Source: AP-15 sp963724435 (GTDB lineage Bacteria; Pseudomonadota; Alphaproteobacteria; ATCC43930; CGMCC-115725). From it: a stretch of 64,000 nucleotides of DNA. Every line of letters begins with the position of its first letter. Position 1 is the stretch's first letter. Location of the stretch: NCBI GenBank assembly GCA_963724435.1, contig CAVRUN010000021.1, forward strand, positions 1 through 64,000, given 5' to 3'. The notes under the pieces were generated by a model. It was not told where the DNA came from. It worked only from the letters and a program-made list of their open reading frames with translations, and ran no database searches. A program made the position numbers and the translations under genes. Below, in pieces: positions 25,525 to 34,450 of this stretch.

Positions 25525-27177
25525 ATGAAACCGAATTACAAGCTTGTTTCTCAAATCAGTTTGGCTACCGGGCTCGCTGTTCTGGGCAATACCGGAGTCG
25601 CTCGCGCCGATGAATTGGCCACACTTCGCGCCAATCAAGCAGCGCTCAGCGCGCAACAAATAGCGCTCGACAGGGAACAAGAACTGCTCAAAGCGCGGAT
25701 TGAACAGCTGGCCCAGGGCCCAAACCCGGGCAGTAACCCGGGTGCGCCGGGTGCTCCGACGCCGGCGGCACCAACCGGGGGTGGCAGCTTTGCACGCTCG
25801 TTGCTAATCCCCGGAACCAACACATCGATCCGGATCGGCGGCTTTATCGATGAATCAATCTTTTATTATATGCAGAACGGCCCGGCCAACGGCGTGCCAA
25901 GCGTCACTGCGGAAATCGACGGCAACCTCGAGACACAACCGCTGTTTACTGGCGGGCATGTTGTTCCTGGTTATCCGAGCGCCGGTAATCTCGTGCCGGT
26001 AAATGTCCAGAGCTCACGCGGCAATGGCGTATTTTTTCAAAGCCCGCAGCGATCGCGGCTCAATGTCGAGACCCAGACGCCGACCTCTTGGGGTATCGCG
26101 CGTACGTTTCTCGAAATCGACTTTAAGGGAACCAACAATTTCAGTACGACAGGCCAGAACGGCCAGTCGAGCGTAAACAATCCACTGATCCCGCGAATGC
26201 GCTATGCCTATGGCACGTTGGGCGGCTTTCTCGCGGGCCAAGCGAATTCCAACTTCCGCGATGCCGCGGCCGAGCCCGAAACGCTTGCCGACGACGGACC
26301 TCCGGGTATCGCTGGGCCTCAGCGCATCCCACAAGTTCGCTACACCTATGAGGGGCCTTGGGGCAGTTCTTGGTCGGCCGCGGCCGAGACGCCGTCAACC
26401 GAGATCCTGACGCCAGCCGGCAAGATCGCTACAGATTCGACAAATCAGGTCGTCAACACCACCGCCGGTCTGGTTCCCGCAAGCAACGGTGGGACCGGCT
26501 CCTGCATTGCCAACGGGCTCGCCGTAACCAATGCCTCGGGGTGCACATTGACGTTCAACCCGACAAAGAGCTCGGCGCCCGATTTGACATTCTCCTCCTA
26601 TTGGGCGCAACCCTGGGGCCATGTCAATTTCCGCGGCGTGATCCGTCCGACATTGACGCTCAATGACGGCAAATATGTGAACCAGCAATTCGTCGGCTAT
26701 GGTGGCGGTATCTCGGGCGATGTCAAACCCGGCTGGTTTGGTTGGGGCAAAGACGATTTCCAGTGGCAGTTCACCGTCGGCAACGGTATCGGCCGCTATT
26801 TGACCAACTCGACCGGCGGGGATCTCGCAACCAACTATCTGGTGACGCCAACCAGCCCAGCCGCGGCCGCCAGTGTTCTGGTCAGGCCAATCATGGAAGT
26901 GGGCGGCACCCTCGGCTATCAGCACTGGTGGCTGCCAAACCTGCGCTCGAACATCGCGTATGGTTACTGGCAGGCTGACGTCTCGGCGCCGCTGGTTGGC
27001 CCGGTCGAATCGACGGTCGCCAACAATCGCTTGCAGGCTGCCAATATCAACGTGATCTGGAGTCCGGTCGCATTCGTCGACACCGGGCTTGAATATCTCT
27101 GGGGCCAGCGGCGGGTCCTTGCCAACATTACGGGACAGGAACAAGTCTTTATTGGCGAGTTCCGCGTCAAGTTCTAA
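25525..27177 (+). CDS. DcaP-like outer membrane porin
   Basis: A 550-residue exported beta-barrel protein. The signal peptide is about residues 1-28 (KPNYKLVSQISLATGLAVLG to ARA). A short coiled coil follows (LATLRANQAALSAQQIALDR to IEQLAQG), as in trimeric DcaP porins, then a Pro/Gly hinge. The barrel begins at about 90 with NTSIRIGGFIDESIFYYMQN and ends with a terminal strand GQEQVFIGEFRVKF closing on Phe, the BAM recognition signal. The ATG at 25525 follows AAGGCGATC, and the in-frame codons from 25489 are unnecessary. Porins of this group take up dicarboxylates or amino acids. It is monocistronic and followed by a hairpin. Confidence 0.82.
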   Translation: MKPNYKLVSQISLATGLAVLGNTGVARADELATLRANQAALSAQQIALDREQELLKARIEQLAQGPNPGSNPGAPGAPTPAAPTGGGSFARSLLIPGTNTSIRIGGFIDESIFYYMQNGPANGVPSVTAEIDGNLETQPLFTGGHVVPGYPSAGNLVPVNVQSSRGNGVFFQSPQRSRLNVETQTPTSWGIARTFLEIDFKGTNNFSTTGQNGQSSVNNPLIPRMRYAYGTLGGFLAGQANSNFRDAAAEPETLADDGPPGIAGPQRIPQVRYTYEGPWGSSWSAAAETPSTEILTPAGKIATDSTNQVVNTTAGLVPASNGGTGSCIANGLAVTNASGCTLTFNPTKSSAPDLTFSSYWAQPWGHVNFRGVIRPTLTLNDGKYVNQQFVGYGGGISGDVKPGWFGWGKDDFQWQFTVGNGIGRYLTNSTGGDLATNYLVTPTSPAAAASVLVRPIMEVGGTLGYQHWWLPNLRSNIAYGYWQADVSAPLVGPVESTVANNRLQAANINVIWSPVAFVDTGLEYLWGQRRVLANITGQEQVFIGEFRVKF

Positions 27178-27186
27178 AGCGTTCCC

Positions 27187-27222
27187 AGTCGGCCGAAACC
27201 AGGATTGGCTATTCGGCCGACT
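27187..27222 (+). terminator. Hairpin after porin
   Basis: A perfect 10-base inverted repeat, AGTCGGCCGA (27187-27196) and TCGGCCGACT (27213-27222), around a 16-base loop. It begins 10 bases after the porin stop. No T run follows. The rest of the 333-base gap up to 27510 shows no gene. Confidence 0.55.
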
Positions 27223-27510
27223 ATCGCTAATGCTCGAAAGCATTTTTCGGCATTTAGAAGGCTTCTTGCGGCCCCGTTTATCGGCGTGAAAGCGTGTGTA
27301 GCGTGGCCGCTCTCTTGAGGAGGTATCCACCGAGAGCTGAAGGCGTCGAACCCAAGTCACGCCGCCGCTGAATTTCGCACCTTTTTACCTCGGCCGTTGT
27401 TCTTCTCGACATCGGCCGGCCAGCCGGCGCCTGACCGGCGCCGACCGGGGCCGCGAGAGCGACACTCTGGCCGGCTGCTCGCGTGAGCATCCTTGAGAGG
27501 AGAATTTCGA

Positions 27511-28248
27511 ATGCGGCACACGCTTCGATTGGCGGCGACGGCGGCTGCATTTGTCGCCGGGACATCCCTCATCGCTCATGCCCAGACCGGCGCCGGCACA
27601 GGCGTGGGTGGGGCGGCGGGCACACCGTCGCTAAGCGGCGGAGCCATCGGCAACCCGGGTTACGGCACGCTGGGTTATGGAGCCTCCGGATATGACATGA
27701 GGGGATCTCTGGGTTACGGGATAAACAGTTCCAATACCCGCAACCCCACCGGAGATTTGGGAGCAGGCGCGGGGTATAGCTCTGGCAGCTCCGGTTACAC
27801 CACCGGTGCCGCGGGTACCGGAGGCTCGGGCAGCACGGGGACCGGGACGCCGGGTAGCAGCGGCTACGGCGTCACCTCGACGATCGGAAACAGCGCCGGC
27901 TATGGCGGGTACGGCGGCGGAACCGGAAACAAGGGCAATGCTGGCTACGGCGCCGTCCCTGGGTCCCAAGGCTATAGCACCTATGGCACCGGATACGGCG
28001 CCAGCGGCCCCGGAACCCTGCGCAATACCGTGTACGCAGGCACTGGCGATGGCAGCGCCGGGACCGGCACGCCAGGCGCCCAAGGCTACGGCAGCACCGG
28101 GAACGGGATCATTGGCACGCAGGGCGGCTACGGCAGCAGCGGCGCGGGCACCGGAGCCGGGCTCAGCGGAAGCGGCGTTGGCGGCAACGCCGGCAGCAAT
28201 GGACCACCGGGCGCCGGCGGACCCGGCGCTATTGGCGGCGGCCGCTGA
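27511..28248 (+). CDS. Glycine-rich exported low-complexity protein
   Basis: A 245-residue protein with a clean signal peptide (MRHTLRLAATAAAFVAGTSL to AHA; cleavage around residue 25). The mature part is almost wholly G, S, T, A, Y and N with recurrent GYG, SGYG and TGTPG units (for example GNPGYGTLGYGASGYDMRG). No folded domain is visible. Such sequences form flexible, possibly adhesive or surface-coating chains. GAGAGGAGA (27494-27502) precedes the ATG at 27511. The nearby channel gene is convergent with it. It has no cysteine and few charges. Function unknown; repetitive DNA at this locus could drive length variation. Confidence 0.7.
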   Translation: MRHTLRLAATAAAFVAGTSLIAHAQTGAGTGVGGAAGTPSLSGGAIGNPGYGTLGYGASGYDMRGSLGYGINSSNTRNPTGDLGAGAGYSSGSSGYTTGAAGTGGSGSTGTGTPGSSGYGVTSTIGNSAGYGGYGGGTGNKGNAGYGAVPGSQGYSTYGTGYGASGPGTLRNTVYAGTGDGSAGTGTPGAQGYGSTGNGIIGTQGGYGSSGAGTGAGLSGSGVGGNAGSNGPPGAGGPGAIGGGR

Positions 28249-28285
28249 CCCCGCTTGGTAAACAGTTTGGTGTGAGAGGGAGAGA

Positions 28286-28313
28286 GAGCGAGCGTTTGCG
28301 AAGAGGCTCGCTC
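28286..28313. terminator. Bidirectional hairpin between convergent genes
   Basis: GAGCGAGC (28286-28293) pairs exactly with GCTCGCTC (28306-28313) across a 12-base loop. It lies between the end of the glycine-rich gene (28248) and the end of the convergent mscS gene (28319), where a shared terminator is expected. No clear T tract on either side. Confidence 0.5.
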
Positions 28314-28318
28314 CGGTG

Positions 28319-30490
28319 TCACTCGGCCGCCTGCGGCCGGGTCAGCATCAGCGCTTCCTTAGCGGCAGCGGCGATGGCGGGGTCTTTGTCGCCCGCCACC
28401 TGGACCGTCGGGAAGGCGAATTTGATGCCGTTCGCGTCAAAGGCTTTTTTGATTCGGGCATAAGCGGCACGGCGGATCATGAACTGCTCGCCTGGCAAGG
28501 TCATCATCTTGGCGCGCAGTTGGATCGCGAAGTCACCGAACGCATCGACGCCCTGCATTTTCAACGGTTGCAGGATCATCGGCGCGAAGTCCGGCTCTTC
28601 CGCCAGTTCGAGCCCGACCTGCTTGATCAGCTTTCTGGCAAGATCGAGGTCAGTGTCGTAGGTGACGCCAAGCGTGATTTTGTCGATGACCCAGTCGCGG
28701 CTCATGTTTTCGACCGCGCCCAACAGGCCGAACGGTACCGTGAATATCGGCCCTCGTTGATGGCGCAGCCGCACCGAGCGGATGCTGAACCCCTCGACGG
28801 TCCCCTTGTAATTGCCGCTCTGGATGTACTCGCCGACCCGAAAGGCGTCGTCGAGCAGATAGAACATGCCGGCGATCACATCGCGAACAAAGGTCTGCGC
28901 GCCAAAGCCGATCGCCACGCCAATGACGCTGGCGCCAGCGATCAGCGGGCCGATTTCCACGCCCAGCGCCGACAGCGCCATCATCGCCGCCACAACCACC
29001 ACGACGACAAACAGCATGTTACGGAATATCGGCAGCAAAGTACGCAGCCGCGCCCGCCGTCGCGCTTCGGGGGTCGTAGCCACGCCAGGATCGGCGGTCT
29101 CGGCAAGCTTCGCATCGATCGCGGCTTTTGCGACATGCCAGAAGAAATCGGCGATCAACGCGATCGCGACGGCACTCAAGGCTCCGCGCGCGAAACGAGT
29201 CATCATCGTCTCATTGGCGGTCAGACTCTCGATATCGATGCCCCAGCCCCAGGCCAGGAGTATCAGTGCGGCGATGATCAGCGCCGCCCGTAATCCGCGC
29301 TCGAGAAAGACCGTGGTTAGGGTCGGCACTCCGGCCGCCTCAGTCGTCCCCGGCGGGCGAAGAATATGCTCCACCCCCCGCCGGCTCAGGCGGTCGGCCA
29401 GCGGCCAGACCAATGCCACGAGAAGCAGCCAAAAGGCGGGCATCGTCCCCGCGACGCGCAGCGCGTAGAGCAGGATAATGCCGGCGGTCAGCAACGCGTT
29501 TAGCTTAACCCGGCTCAGGTGGCGTCTCTCATCATCGGTCCCCGGTTCCGCTCCGACGTTTTCGAACGGCCGGCGCCAGATGGCTTCGAGCAGGATCACC
29601 AGCGTACCGAGCCCAAACCCGTAGCCGACGATGTCGCGTGCCGGCGGCGAAACTTCGAGGGCGCCGAGCACTCCCTTTGTCACTAGGCCAAGCGCCAGCC
29701 ATCCGACGACGAGCTTCAATCGCACGTACCAAAACCGGGCCGCTTCCGCCTCCATCGGGCAGACACGTAAGCGCTCGTTGTACGGCGCCAACAAAAAGCG
29801 GCCGAGAACCGCGGCGATGCGGATTGCCAAGAAGACAATCAGATAACCCAGTACGATCTGGCGCAGCAGCGATGGCCACTTGAACGCGAGAAACGCTCCG
29901 ATGCTGCCGAGGGCGAAAGCAACCACCAACCCCAGCGCAATGGCCGCGCGCTCGGCAACAAGACGCACACGGTCACCGACAGTCTCAACTGGATGTGTTT
30001 CGAGATGCCGGCGTAGCCGTTTGGTCGCGAGCCAAAACAGCCATTCGGCACCAAACCCCAGGGCCGCGAAAGTGGCGACCAACCCCAGGATGCGCTCCGG
30101 CCTGCGGTCCCCAAGCTTGGCCCGGAAGACTTCCGCAGCATGTATGAACTGCTCCGGCATGTCCGGCATGACATCGACCATCCCCGCGATGTGCTCGCGC
30201 ACCGCGTCGACGTGCGACGACATTATCTGCTGGGGGGATTCGAGAGCGGGTTTGTTAGTCTCCGCGGCCAAGGCGTCGGTTTTTTTCTGTTGCGTGAGCC
30301 AAACCTGCACCTTGGGATCGGCCAGCAGATTGAGCAGCGCCTGGATTTCGGCAGGCGGCGCGGTTTCGGTCGAGGACTTTGCCGGTTTGGGCGCAAAGGA
30401 CGGGGTGCTGGCGGCATCGGCCGCATGCAGCATCGCAGCGCCGCTCAGCAGCGCCACGACGCAAATGGCAGCGCGCAGTACGAGCCTCAT
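28319..30490 (-). CDS. Large MscS-family mechanosensitive channel
   Basis: A 723-residue inner membrane channel with a signal peptide (MRLVLRAAICVVALLSGAAM to LHA) and a periplasmic helical domain of about 150 residues. At least eight hydrophobic spans follow (for example AIALGLVVAFALGSIGAFLA and ALIIAALILLAWGWGIDIES). The MscS pore region and beta domain are near the C-terminus, with GVAIGFGAQTFVRDVIAGMF and YIQSGNYKGTVEGFSIRSVR. FGAQ, followed by a -D-hhAG-F segment, is the MscS signature. The protein releases solutes at hypo-osmotic shock. The ATG at 30490 gives a good signal peptide; the open frame runs further upstream. Convergent with the glycine-rich gene. Confidence 0.9.
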   Translation of the reverse strand: MRLVLRAAICVVALLSGAAMLHAADAASTPSFAPKPAKSSTETAPPAEIQALLNLLADPKVQVWLTQQKKTDALAAETNKPALESPQQIMSSHVDAVREHIAGMVDVMPDMPEQFIHAAEVFRAKLGDRRPERILGLVATFAALGFGAEWLFWLATKRLRRHLETHPVETVGDRVRLVAERAAIALGLVVAFALGSIGAFLAFKWPSLLRQIVLGYLIVFLAIRIAAVLGRFLLAPYNERLRVCPMEAEAARFWYVRLKLVVGWLALGLVTKGVLGALEVSPPARDIVGYGFGLGTLVILLEAIWRRPFENVGAEPGTDDERRHLSRVKLNALLTAGIILLYALRVAGTMPAFWLLLVALVWPLADRLSRRGVEHILRPPGTTEAAGVPTLTTVFLERGLRAALIIAALILLAWGWGIDIESLTANETMMTRFARGALSAVAIALIADFFWHVAKAAIDAKLAETADPGVATTPEARRRARLRTLLPIFRNMLFVVVVVVAAMMALSALGVEIGPLIAGASVIGVAIGFGAQTFVRDVIAGMFYLLDDAFRVGEYIQSGNYKGTVEGFSIRSVRLRHQRGPIFTVPFGLLGAVENMSRDWVIDKITLGVTYDTDLDLARKLIKQVGLELAEEPDFAPMILQPLKMQGVDAFGDFAIQLRAKMMTLPGEQFMIRRAAYARIKKAFDANGIKFAFPTVQVAGDKDPAIAAAAKEALMLTRPQAAE

Positions 30491-30531
30491 GACAGCTCTC
30501 CCTGTCTTAATCGGCCAGCGCGCTGCGGTTT

Positions 30532-30813
30532 TTAATCGGCTGGTGTGCCGCGCGCGACCTTGCGGCCGACTATCCAGTCCTTGTAAGTGGCGCCGGGCAT
30601 CGGCCCTTTCGAGTGCACGTCGAGCGCCGCCTGGTCGCGCCATTTTTCTATCAGATAGACGTGCGGCTCGTCACCGTTGGGCAGCATGATGTCGAATTGC
30701 AGGCAGCCGTCGTCGCCGCGCGAGCGTCGCGCGTGTCCGCGCATCAGCTCGACAAACTGGGTACGGTGCTCGGGTTTCACCTCGAATTCGACGACGATCA
30801 TGACTTGGCTCAT
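30532..30813 (-). CDS. ABM-domain monooxygenase
   Basis: A 93-residue dimeric ferredoxin-like protein of the antibiotic biosynthesis monooxygenase superfamily. It begins MSQVMIVVEFEVKPEHRTQF; the core contains HARRSRGDDGCLQFDIMLPN and HVYLIEKWRDQAALDVHSKG, the usual family strands. Relatives act as cofactor-free monooxygenases or in quinone or reactive-species metabolism. AGGAAGGGA is too close to the ATG at 30819 and fits the one at 30813 better. It precedes the channel gene on the same strand, 41 bases away, and is divergent from the CoA-transferase. Confidence 0.82.
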   Translation of the reverse strand: MSQVMIVVEFEVKPEHRTQFVELMRGHARRSRGDDGCLQFDIMLPNGDEPHVYLIEKWRDQAALDVHSKGPMPGATYKDWIVGRKVARGTPAD

Positions 30814-30899
30814 TGGCATTCCCTTCCTGTGTCGTTTCAAGGCATCATCGATCATCGCCCGGCGCCGAGGCAAGCGCCGCTAATTCGATAGGAGGAAAG

Positions 30900-32312
30900 A
30901 TGGCCTACGACGCGCTGCGCACGATCCTGCCGATCGCCGGCTGGCCCGAAGAAAAGCTTCGCGAAGTTGAGATCGCCGGCGGCGCCGACCCGGTATTGCC
31001 CACACCTTTCCGCATCGGCGCCGCGGGTGCTGCGGCACTGGCCGCCACCGGCCTCGCCGCCGCTGATTTGTGGGAATTACGTAGCGGCAGCCGCCAACAG
31101 GTCTCCGTCGATCTGCGCCAGGCGGTCGCTTCGCTGCGCAGCGGCCATTACATGCAGATCAATGGCGCCCCGATTTCAACCGATCGCAACCCGGTGATGG
31201 GCGTTTATCCCGCGAAGAATGGCCGATGGAGCTATGTCCATGCCAATTTTCCCAATCACCGTGCGGCCGCGCTGAGTGTGCTCGGTGTGCCCGAGGAAAA
31301 GGATGCGGTGCGCCGGGCGGTCTCGAACTGGGATGCGCTTGAACTCGAAGAGGCGATCCTCGCTGCCAAGGGTGCGGGCGGTATGGTGCGTAGCATGGCG
31401 GAATGGGCGAAGCATCCGCAGGCCGCCGCGATCGCGTCATTGCCGCTAATGGAAATCATCAAGATTGGCGACAGCGCGCCGGAACCCTTGCCCGAGGCGG
31501 AGCGGCCGCTATCCGGGATCCGCGTCCTCGACCTCACGCGAGTGCTGGCCGGGCCGACTTCGGCGCGCACTCTCGCCGAGCACGGCGCCGAGGTTATGAA
31601 GATTACTGCGCCGCATCTGCCCAATATCGGCTATCAGGAATACGATACCGGACACGGCAAGTTGCAGGCGCATCTCGATTTGCGCCAGTCGCGTGACCTA
31701 GACACCCTGCTGGGGTTGGTGCGCGAAGCCGATGTCTTTACCCAAGGTTACCGGCCGGGAACCTTGGGTAATCGCGGCCTGTCGCCGGAAGAGCTGTCAA
31801 GATTGCGGCCTGGGCTGGTCTACGTGTCGATGTGCGCGTTCAGCCATGCCGGCCCGTGGTCATCGCGGCGCGGCTTTGACACTGTCGTCCAGACCGTCAG
31901 CGGGATTACGACCCGCCAGGGGGAGCTCTTCCCAGGAGCTACCCCGGGACCGCAGTTCTACCCGGTGTCGGCGATCGACTATCTGACGGGCTACCTGATG
32001 GCATTTGGCGCGATGGTGGCATTGGCGCGGCGGGCGCGCGAGGGCGGCAGCTGGCTGGTCCGGATCTCGCTGGCACAGACCGGAAAATGGCTCGTTGATC
32101 GCGGCGAGGTGCCGGAGGCGGCCCTGCAAAATGTCGACAAGGAACTCTACCCGGCGGAGATCGCGCGCTGGTCGATCGAAAGCGACACGCCGGTGGGCCG
32201 GTTGCGGCACCTTGGTCCGACGGTGCGGCTCTCCGAAACGCCCCCGTTCTGGACCCGGCCGACCGCGCCGCTCGGCTATCATGAGCCGGTCTGGCCCGCC
32301 CGCGCCGCCTAA
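30900..32312 (+). CDS. Family III CoA-transferase (CaiB/BaiF type)
   Basis: A 470-residue enzyme that moves CoA between carboxylic acids. Domain hallmarks are SGIRVLDLTRVLAGPTSART with AEHGAEVMKI (about 205-230), the swapped RLRPGLVYVSMCAFSHAGPW, and GFDTVVQTVSG, in which the Asp is the likely catalytic residue. AGGAGGAAAG at 30890-30899 defines the ATG at 30900. The N-terminal 190 residues are a second, degenerate copy of the family fold, including VSVDLRQAVASLRSGHYMQI, so the architecture is the long, fused-type CaiB relative. Its substrate is not indicated by the neighbours. Confidence 0.88.
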   Translation: MAYDALRTILPIAGWPEEKLREVEIAGGADPVLPTPFRIGAAGAAALAATGLAAADLWELRSGSRQQVSVDLRQAVASLRSGHYMQINGAPISTDRNPVMGVYPAKNGRWSYVHANFPNHRAAALSVLGVPEEKDAVRRAVSNWDALELEEAILAAKGAGGMVRSMAEWAKHPQAAAIASLPLMEIIKIGDSAPEPLPEAERPLSGIRVLDLTRVLAGPTSARTLAEHGAEVMKITAPHLPNIGYQEYDTGHGKLQAHLDLRQSRDLDTLLGLVREADVFTQGYRPGTLGNRGLSPEELSRLRPGLVYVSMCAFSHAGPWSSRRGFDTVVQTVSGITTRQGELFPGATPGPQFYPVSAIDYLTGYLMAFGAMVALARRAREGGSWLVRISLAQTGKWLVDRGEVPEAALQNVDKELYPAEIARWSIESDTPVGRLRHLGPTVRLSETPPFWTRPTAPLGYHEPVWPARAA

Positions 32313-32322
32313 TTCCAGCCGC

Positions 32323-32490
32323 CTAACCCCAATCGTCAATGATCGGTGGCGGTCCCTCGGTAGCGAGCGGCAGCGAGCGCAAATAAACCGCGCTGATCTG
32401 CGCAGTCGCGAGCGCAATTAAGAGTAGGCTCGCCGCGACGACCGTCGTAATCCAGGCCTTCGTCAACGCCGCCAGGGAGTCTTCGATCAT
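32323..32490 (-). CDS. Small single-span membrane protein (55 aa)
   Basis: A 55-codon frame starting MIEDSLAALTKAWITTVVAA, with one hydrophobic helix (about residues 13-32) and a proline-rich, acidic tail ending EGPPPIIDDWG. The same frame stays open upstream to a stop near 32586 and reads in a protein-like way (RDEEPTLGYGDHERPPETLD), so the true start may be a GTG or other codon further upstream. Convergent with the CoA-transferase. No family known to me. Confidence 0.55.
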   Translation of the reverse strand: MIEDSLAALTKAWITTVVAASLLLIALATAQISAVYLRSLPLATEGPPPIIDDWG

Positions 32491-33085
32491 AGCCGCCACC
32501 TCGACGATATCGAGAGTCTCGGGCGGCCGCTCGTGGTCGCCGTAACCCAGTGTCGGCTCTTCGTCTCGAGACAGCTGTGATCAGTTTCACACGGCGCGAT
32601 TTTTTGGGAAGCGACGCGCGGGATGCGCTTCTTGAAAATTTTTTGTACGCCCAATCGCCATACTCTCGGCGATACGGCTTACGAAGACTTGAATTTATCG
32701 CAAACGGTCGCGATAGCGGGCGTGATCGGTCTCGCAAGACATAAACTTGCGAGACCGAGTCACCCTGCGGGCCCAAATGTGCTTGTCGCCGTTTGAACGT
32801 GCTGTTTCAGCCACCCCAGCAAACTGTGCAGCATCCCGTCAGCGCCCAGTTCCGAGGTAAAGTGCGTAGCAGCGGCCCCTCGTTAGTGGAGCAATCCGCA
32901 TGCCAACGACGCCTAATTGGCGAATATTGAGGTAAACACCTGATATGTTGGGACTTAATCTCTAGTCCCTTTTGGGTGAAGGCTAAGCACGGAATCACCT
33001 GAGACACTTGATGCAGTGCATTACAACTGACCCATTAACCAATGAGACAATTGTCTTAGTACTGACCGCGCTTTCCGCGCTCGGG
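32491..33085. other. Intergenic with a perfect 13-bp hairpin
   Basis: No gene supported. TCGGTCTCGCAAG (32726-32738) and CTTGCGAGACCGA (32746-32758) form a perfect 13-base stem with a 7-base ACATAAA loop; GTGA and TCAC nearby extend it with one bulge. It is about 330 bases downstream of the amidase and about 235 upstream of the small membrane gene, both minus, so it may be a terminator between units or part of a small RNA. No T run on either strand. Confidence 0.55.
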
Positions 33086-33910
33086 TCAGGGGACGCGATG
33101 TCCGCTGAAATAAGCCTCGATCGCATATGCGAGACCGCGCGCAAGGCGTCGCCGGTAAGAGGGCCGCTCCAACAATTTCTCCTCGACTGGGTTCGACAGG
33201 CAGCCAAGTTCGACCAGCACCGACGGGATTTCCGGCGCGGTTAACACCACAAAGCCCGCCGAACGTTCGGGCTTTTCAAGCAGCTCAGTTTCGCTCGCGA
33301 GTGAGGCAACGACTTCACGCGCCAAACGACGCGACCGGTTGTCGGTCTCGCGCCGCAGAAGGTCGACCAAAATGGCCCCAATCTCGCGCGGCTCGCGCGC
33401 CAGGCGCAAGCCGACGACGACATCTCGATTTTCGCTGTCGGCGAGTGCCGCCGCCTCGCGGTCCGACGCCTTTGTCGACAAAGTGAAGACCGAGAGACCC
33501 CGCTTCTCCGGATTGGGAAGCGCATTCGCATGGATCGAGATAAAGAGATCGGCGCGCAAAGCGCGGGCGCGGGCGACCCGCTCTCGCAATGGAACATATT
33601 CGTCGACCCCCCGGGTCAGGGCGATGCGAAAGGAACGCGTCGATATGAGCAACCTGGCCAGATCGACTGCCACAGCGAAGGTGATATATTTCTCGTATAC
33701 GCCGTCGACGCCGATCGCGCCCGGATCGACGCCCCCATGTCCGGGATCAATGACAACCAGCGGCTGATATCGCGGCTTCGGTTTGCTACGGCCGGCAACG
33801 ACACCCCGGGCTGGTGGCTGACCCGACGCCGCGCCAACTAATAACCCTGCTGCCAGACAGCCAACCAGGAGCCGCACGACAGCGCGCCGCCCCCAAGCCA
33901 TGTTGTGCAT
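33086..33910 (-). CDS. N-acetylmuramoyl-L-alanine amidase (Amidase_3)
   Basis: A 274-residue exported peptidoglycan hydrolase that cleaves the bond between MurNAc and the stem peptide. The signal peptide has core VVRLLVGCLAAGLLVGAASG. Zinc and catalytic residues: His in VVIDPGHGGVDPGAIG, Glu in GVYEKYITF, His in LFISIHANAL and Glu in IPSVLVELGCLSNP. An AMIN targeting domain is absent, so it is shorter than AmiC. The start is ATG at 33910 or three codons later. Such amidases act in daughter-cell separation. It stands alone, with the HTH gene 146 bases upstream. Confidence 0.92.
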   Translation of the reverse strand: MHNMAWGRRAVVRLLVGCLAAGLLVGAASGQPPARGVVAGRSKPKPRYQPLVVIDPGHGGVDPGAIGVDGVYEKYITFAVAVDLARLLISTRSFRIALTRGVDEYVPLRERVARARALRADLFISIHANALPNPEKRGLSVFTLSTKASDREAAALADSENRDVVVGLRLAREPREIGAILVDLLRRETDNRSRRLAREVVASLASETELLEKPERSAGFVVLTAPEIPSVLVELGCLSNPVEEKLLERPSYRRRLARGLAYAIEAYFSGHRVP

Positions 33911-34056
33911 CCCCGCCCCAAGCGGCGCCCACCCCGAACGAGATAACCGCGCAGGTTATATAGCGCGCAAGGCACAAGCGCTGTACCCTTATCCGGCGGA
34001 AATAGGCGGCCACTTACGAGGCGAGGACAGTGCCCATCCGAGGCCCGGCTTGATTT

Positions 34057-34410
34057 TTAAGGTCCACCTCTGCGGTCGTCGCGCGATTGGCGAATCGACG
34101 ATGTCGCCGCCGGCCTTTCAAACGCGAACAGCCAGCGCACACCCATCCCGATGCCGCGAAAAGCGAGACGAAGATATCGGGCAAAGCGATTGTGCAAGTA
34201 ATCGGCAGCGCCGATTTTGCCCGAGCGCTGACGCAAGCTGGCCATCCCGTGCTGGGAAAAATCGTTAACCCAAGCGGCGACGATACGTTCCGGAACCCGC
34301 GCCGCGGCAGCGGCATCGGCGATGGTCCACCCGTCGACAAGCACGCGCTGAATGATCTGGCCGCGCTGTGCGGCGGTTAGGATACGAGGTTGAGAAGAAT
34401 GACTTTTCAT
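34057..34410 (-). CDS. HTH protein resembling IS481-type transposase N-terminus
   Basis: A 117-residue basic protein starting MKSHSSQPRILTAAQRGQII. Residues 9-58 form a helix-turn-helix (RVLVDGWTIADAAAAARVPE, then RIVAAWVNDFSQHGMASLRQ), closely matching the DNA-binding head of IS481-like transposases and their domesticated relatives. The rest is a basic tail (NRFARYLRLAFRGIGMGVRW) with no DDE domain, so it cannot transpose by itself. It follows acuI on the same strand by 40 bases and could be a regulator or a transposase remnant. Confidence 0.55.
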   Translation of the reverse strand: MKSHSSQPRILTAAQRGQIIQRVLVDGWTIADAAAAARVPERIVAAWVNDFSQHGMASLRQRSGKIGAADYLHNRFARYLRLAFRGIGMGVRWLFAFERPAATSSIRQSRDDRRGGP

Positions 34411-34450
34411 ACTCCGCCAACGCCGGATCATGGCGACAATTCCCGACTGT

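Noticed and set aside
28316..29293. 325-codon plus frame opposite the MscS gene
   Set aside because: His/Asp/Arg-rich shadow of an MscS gene with clear family motifs.
29880..30689. 269-codon plus frame opposite MscS and ABM genes
   Set aside because: Ser/Arg-rich shadow spanning two real genes on the other strand.
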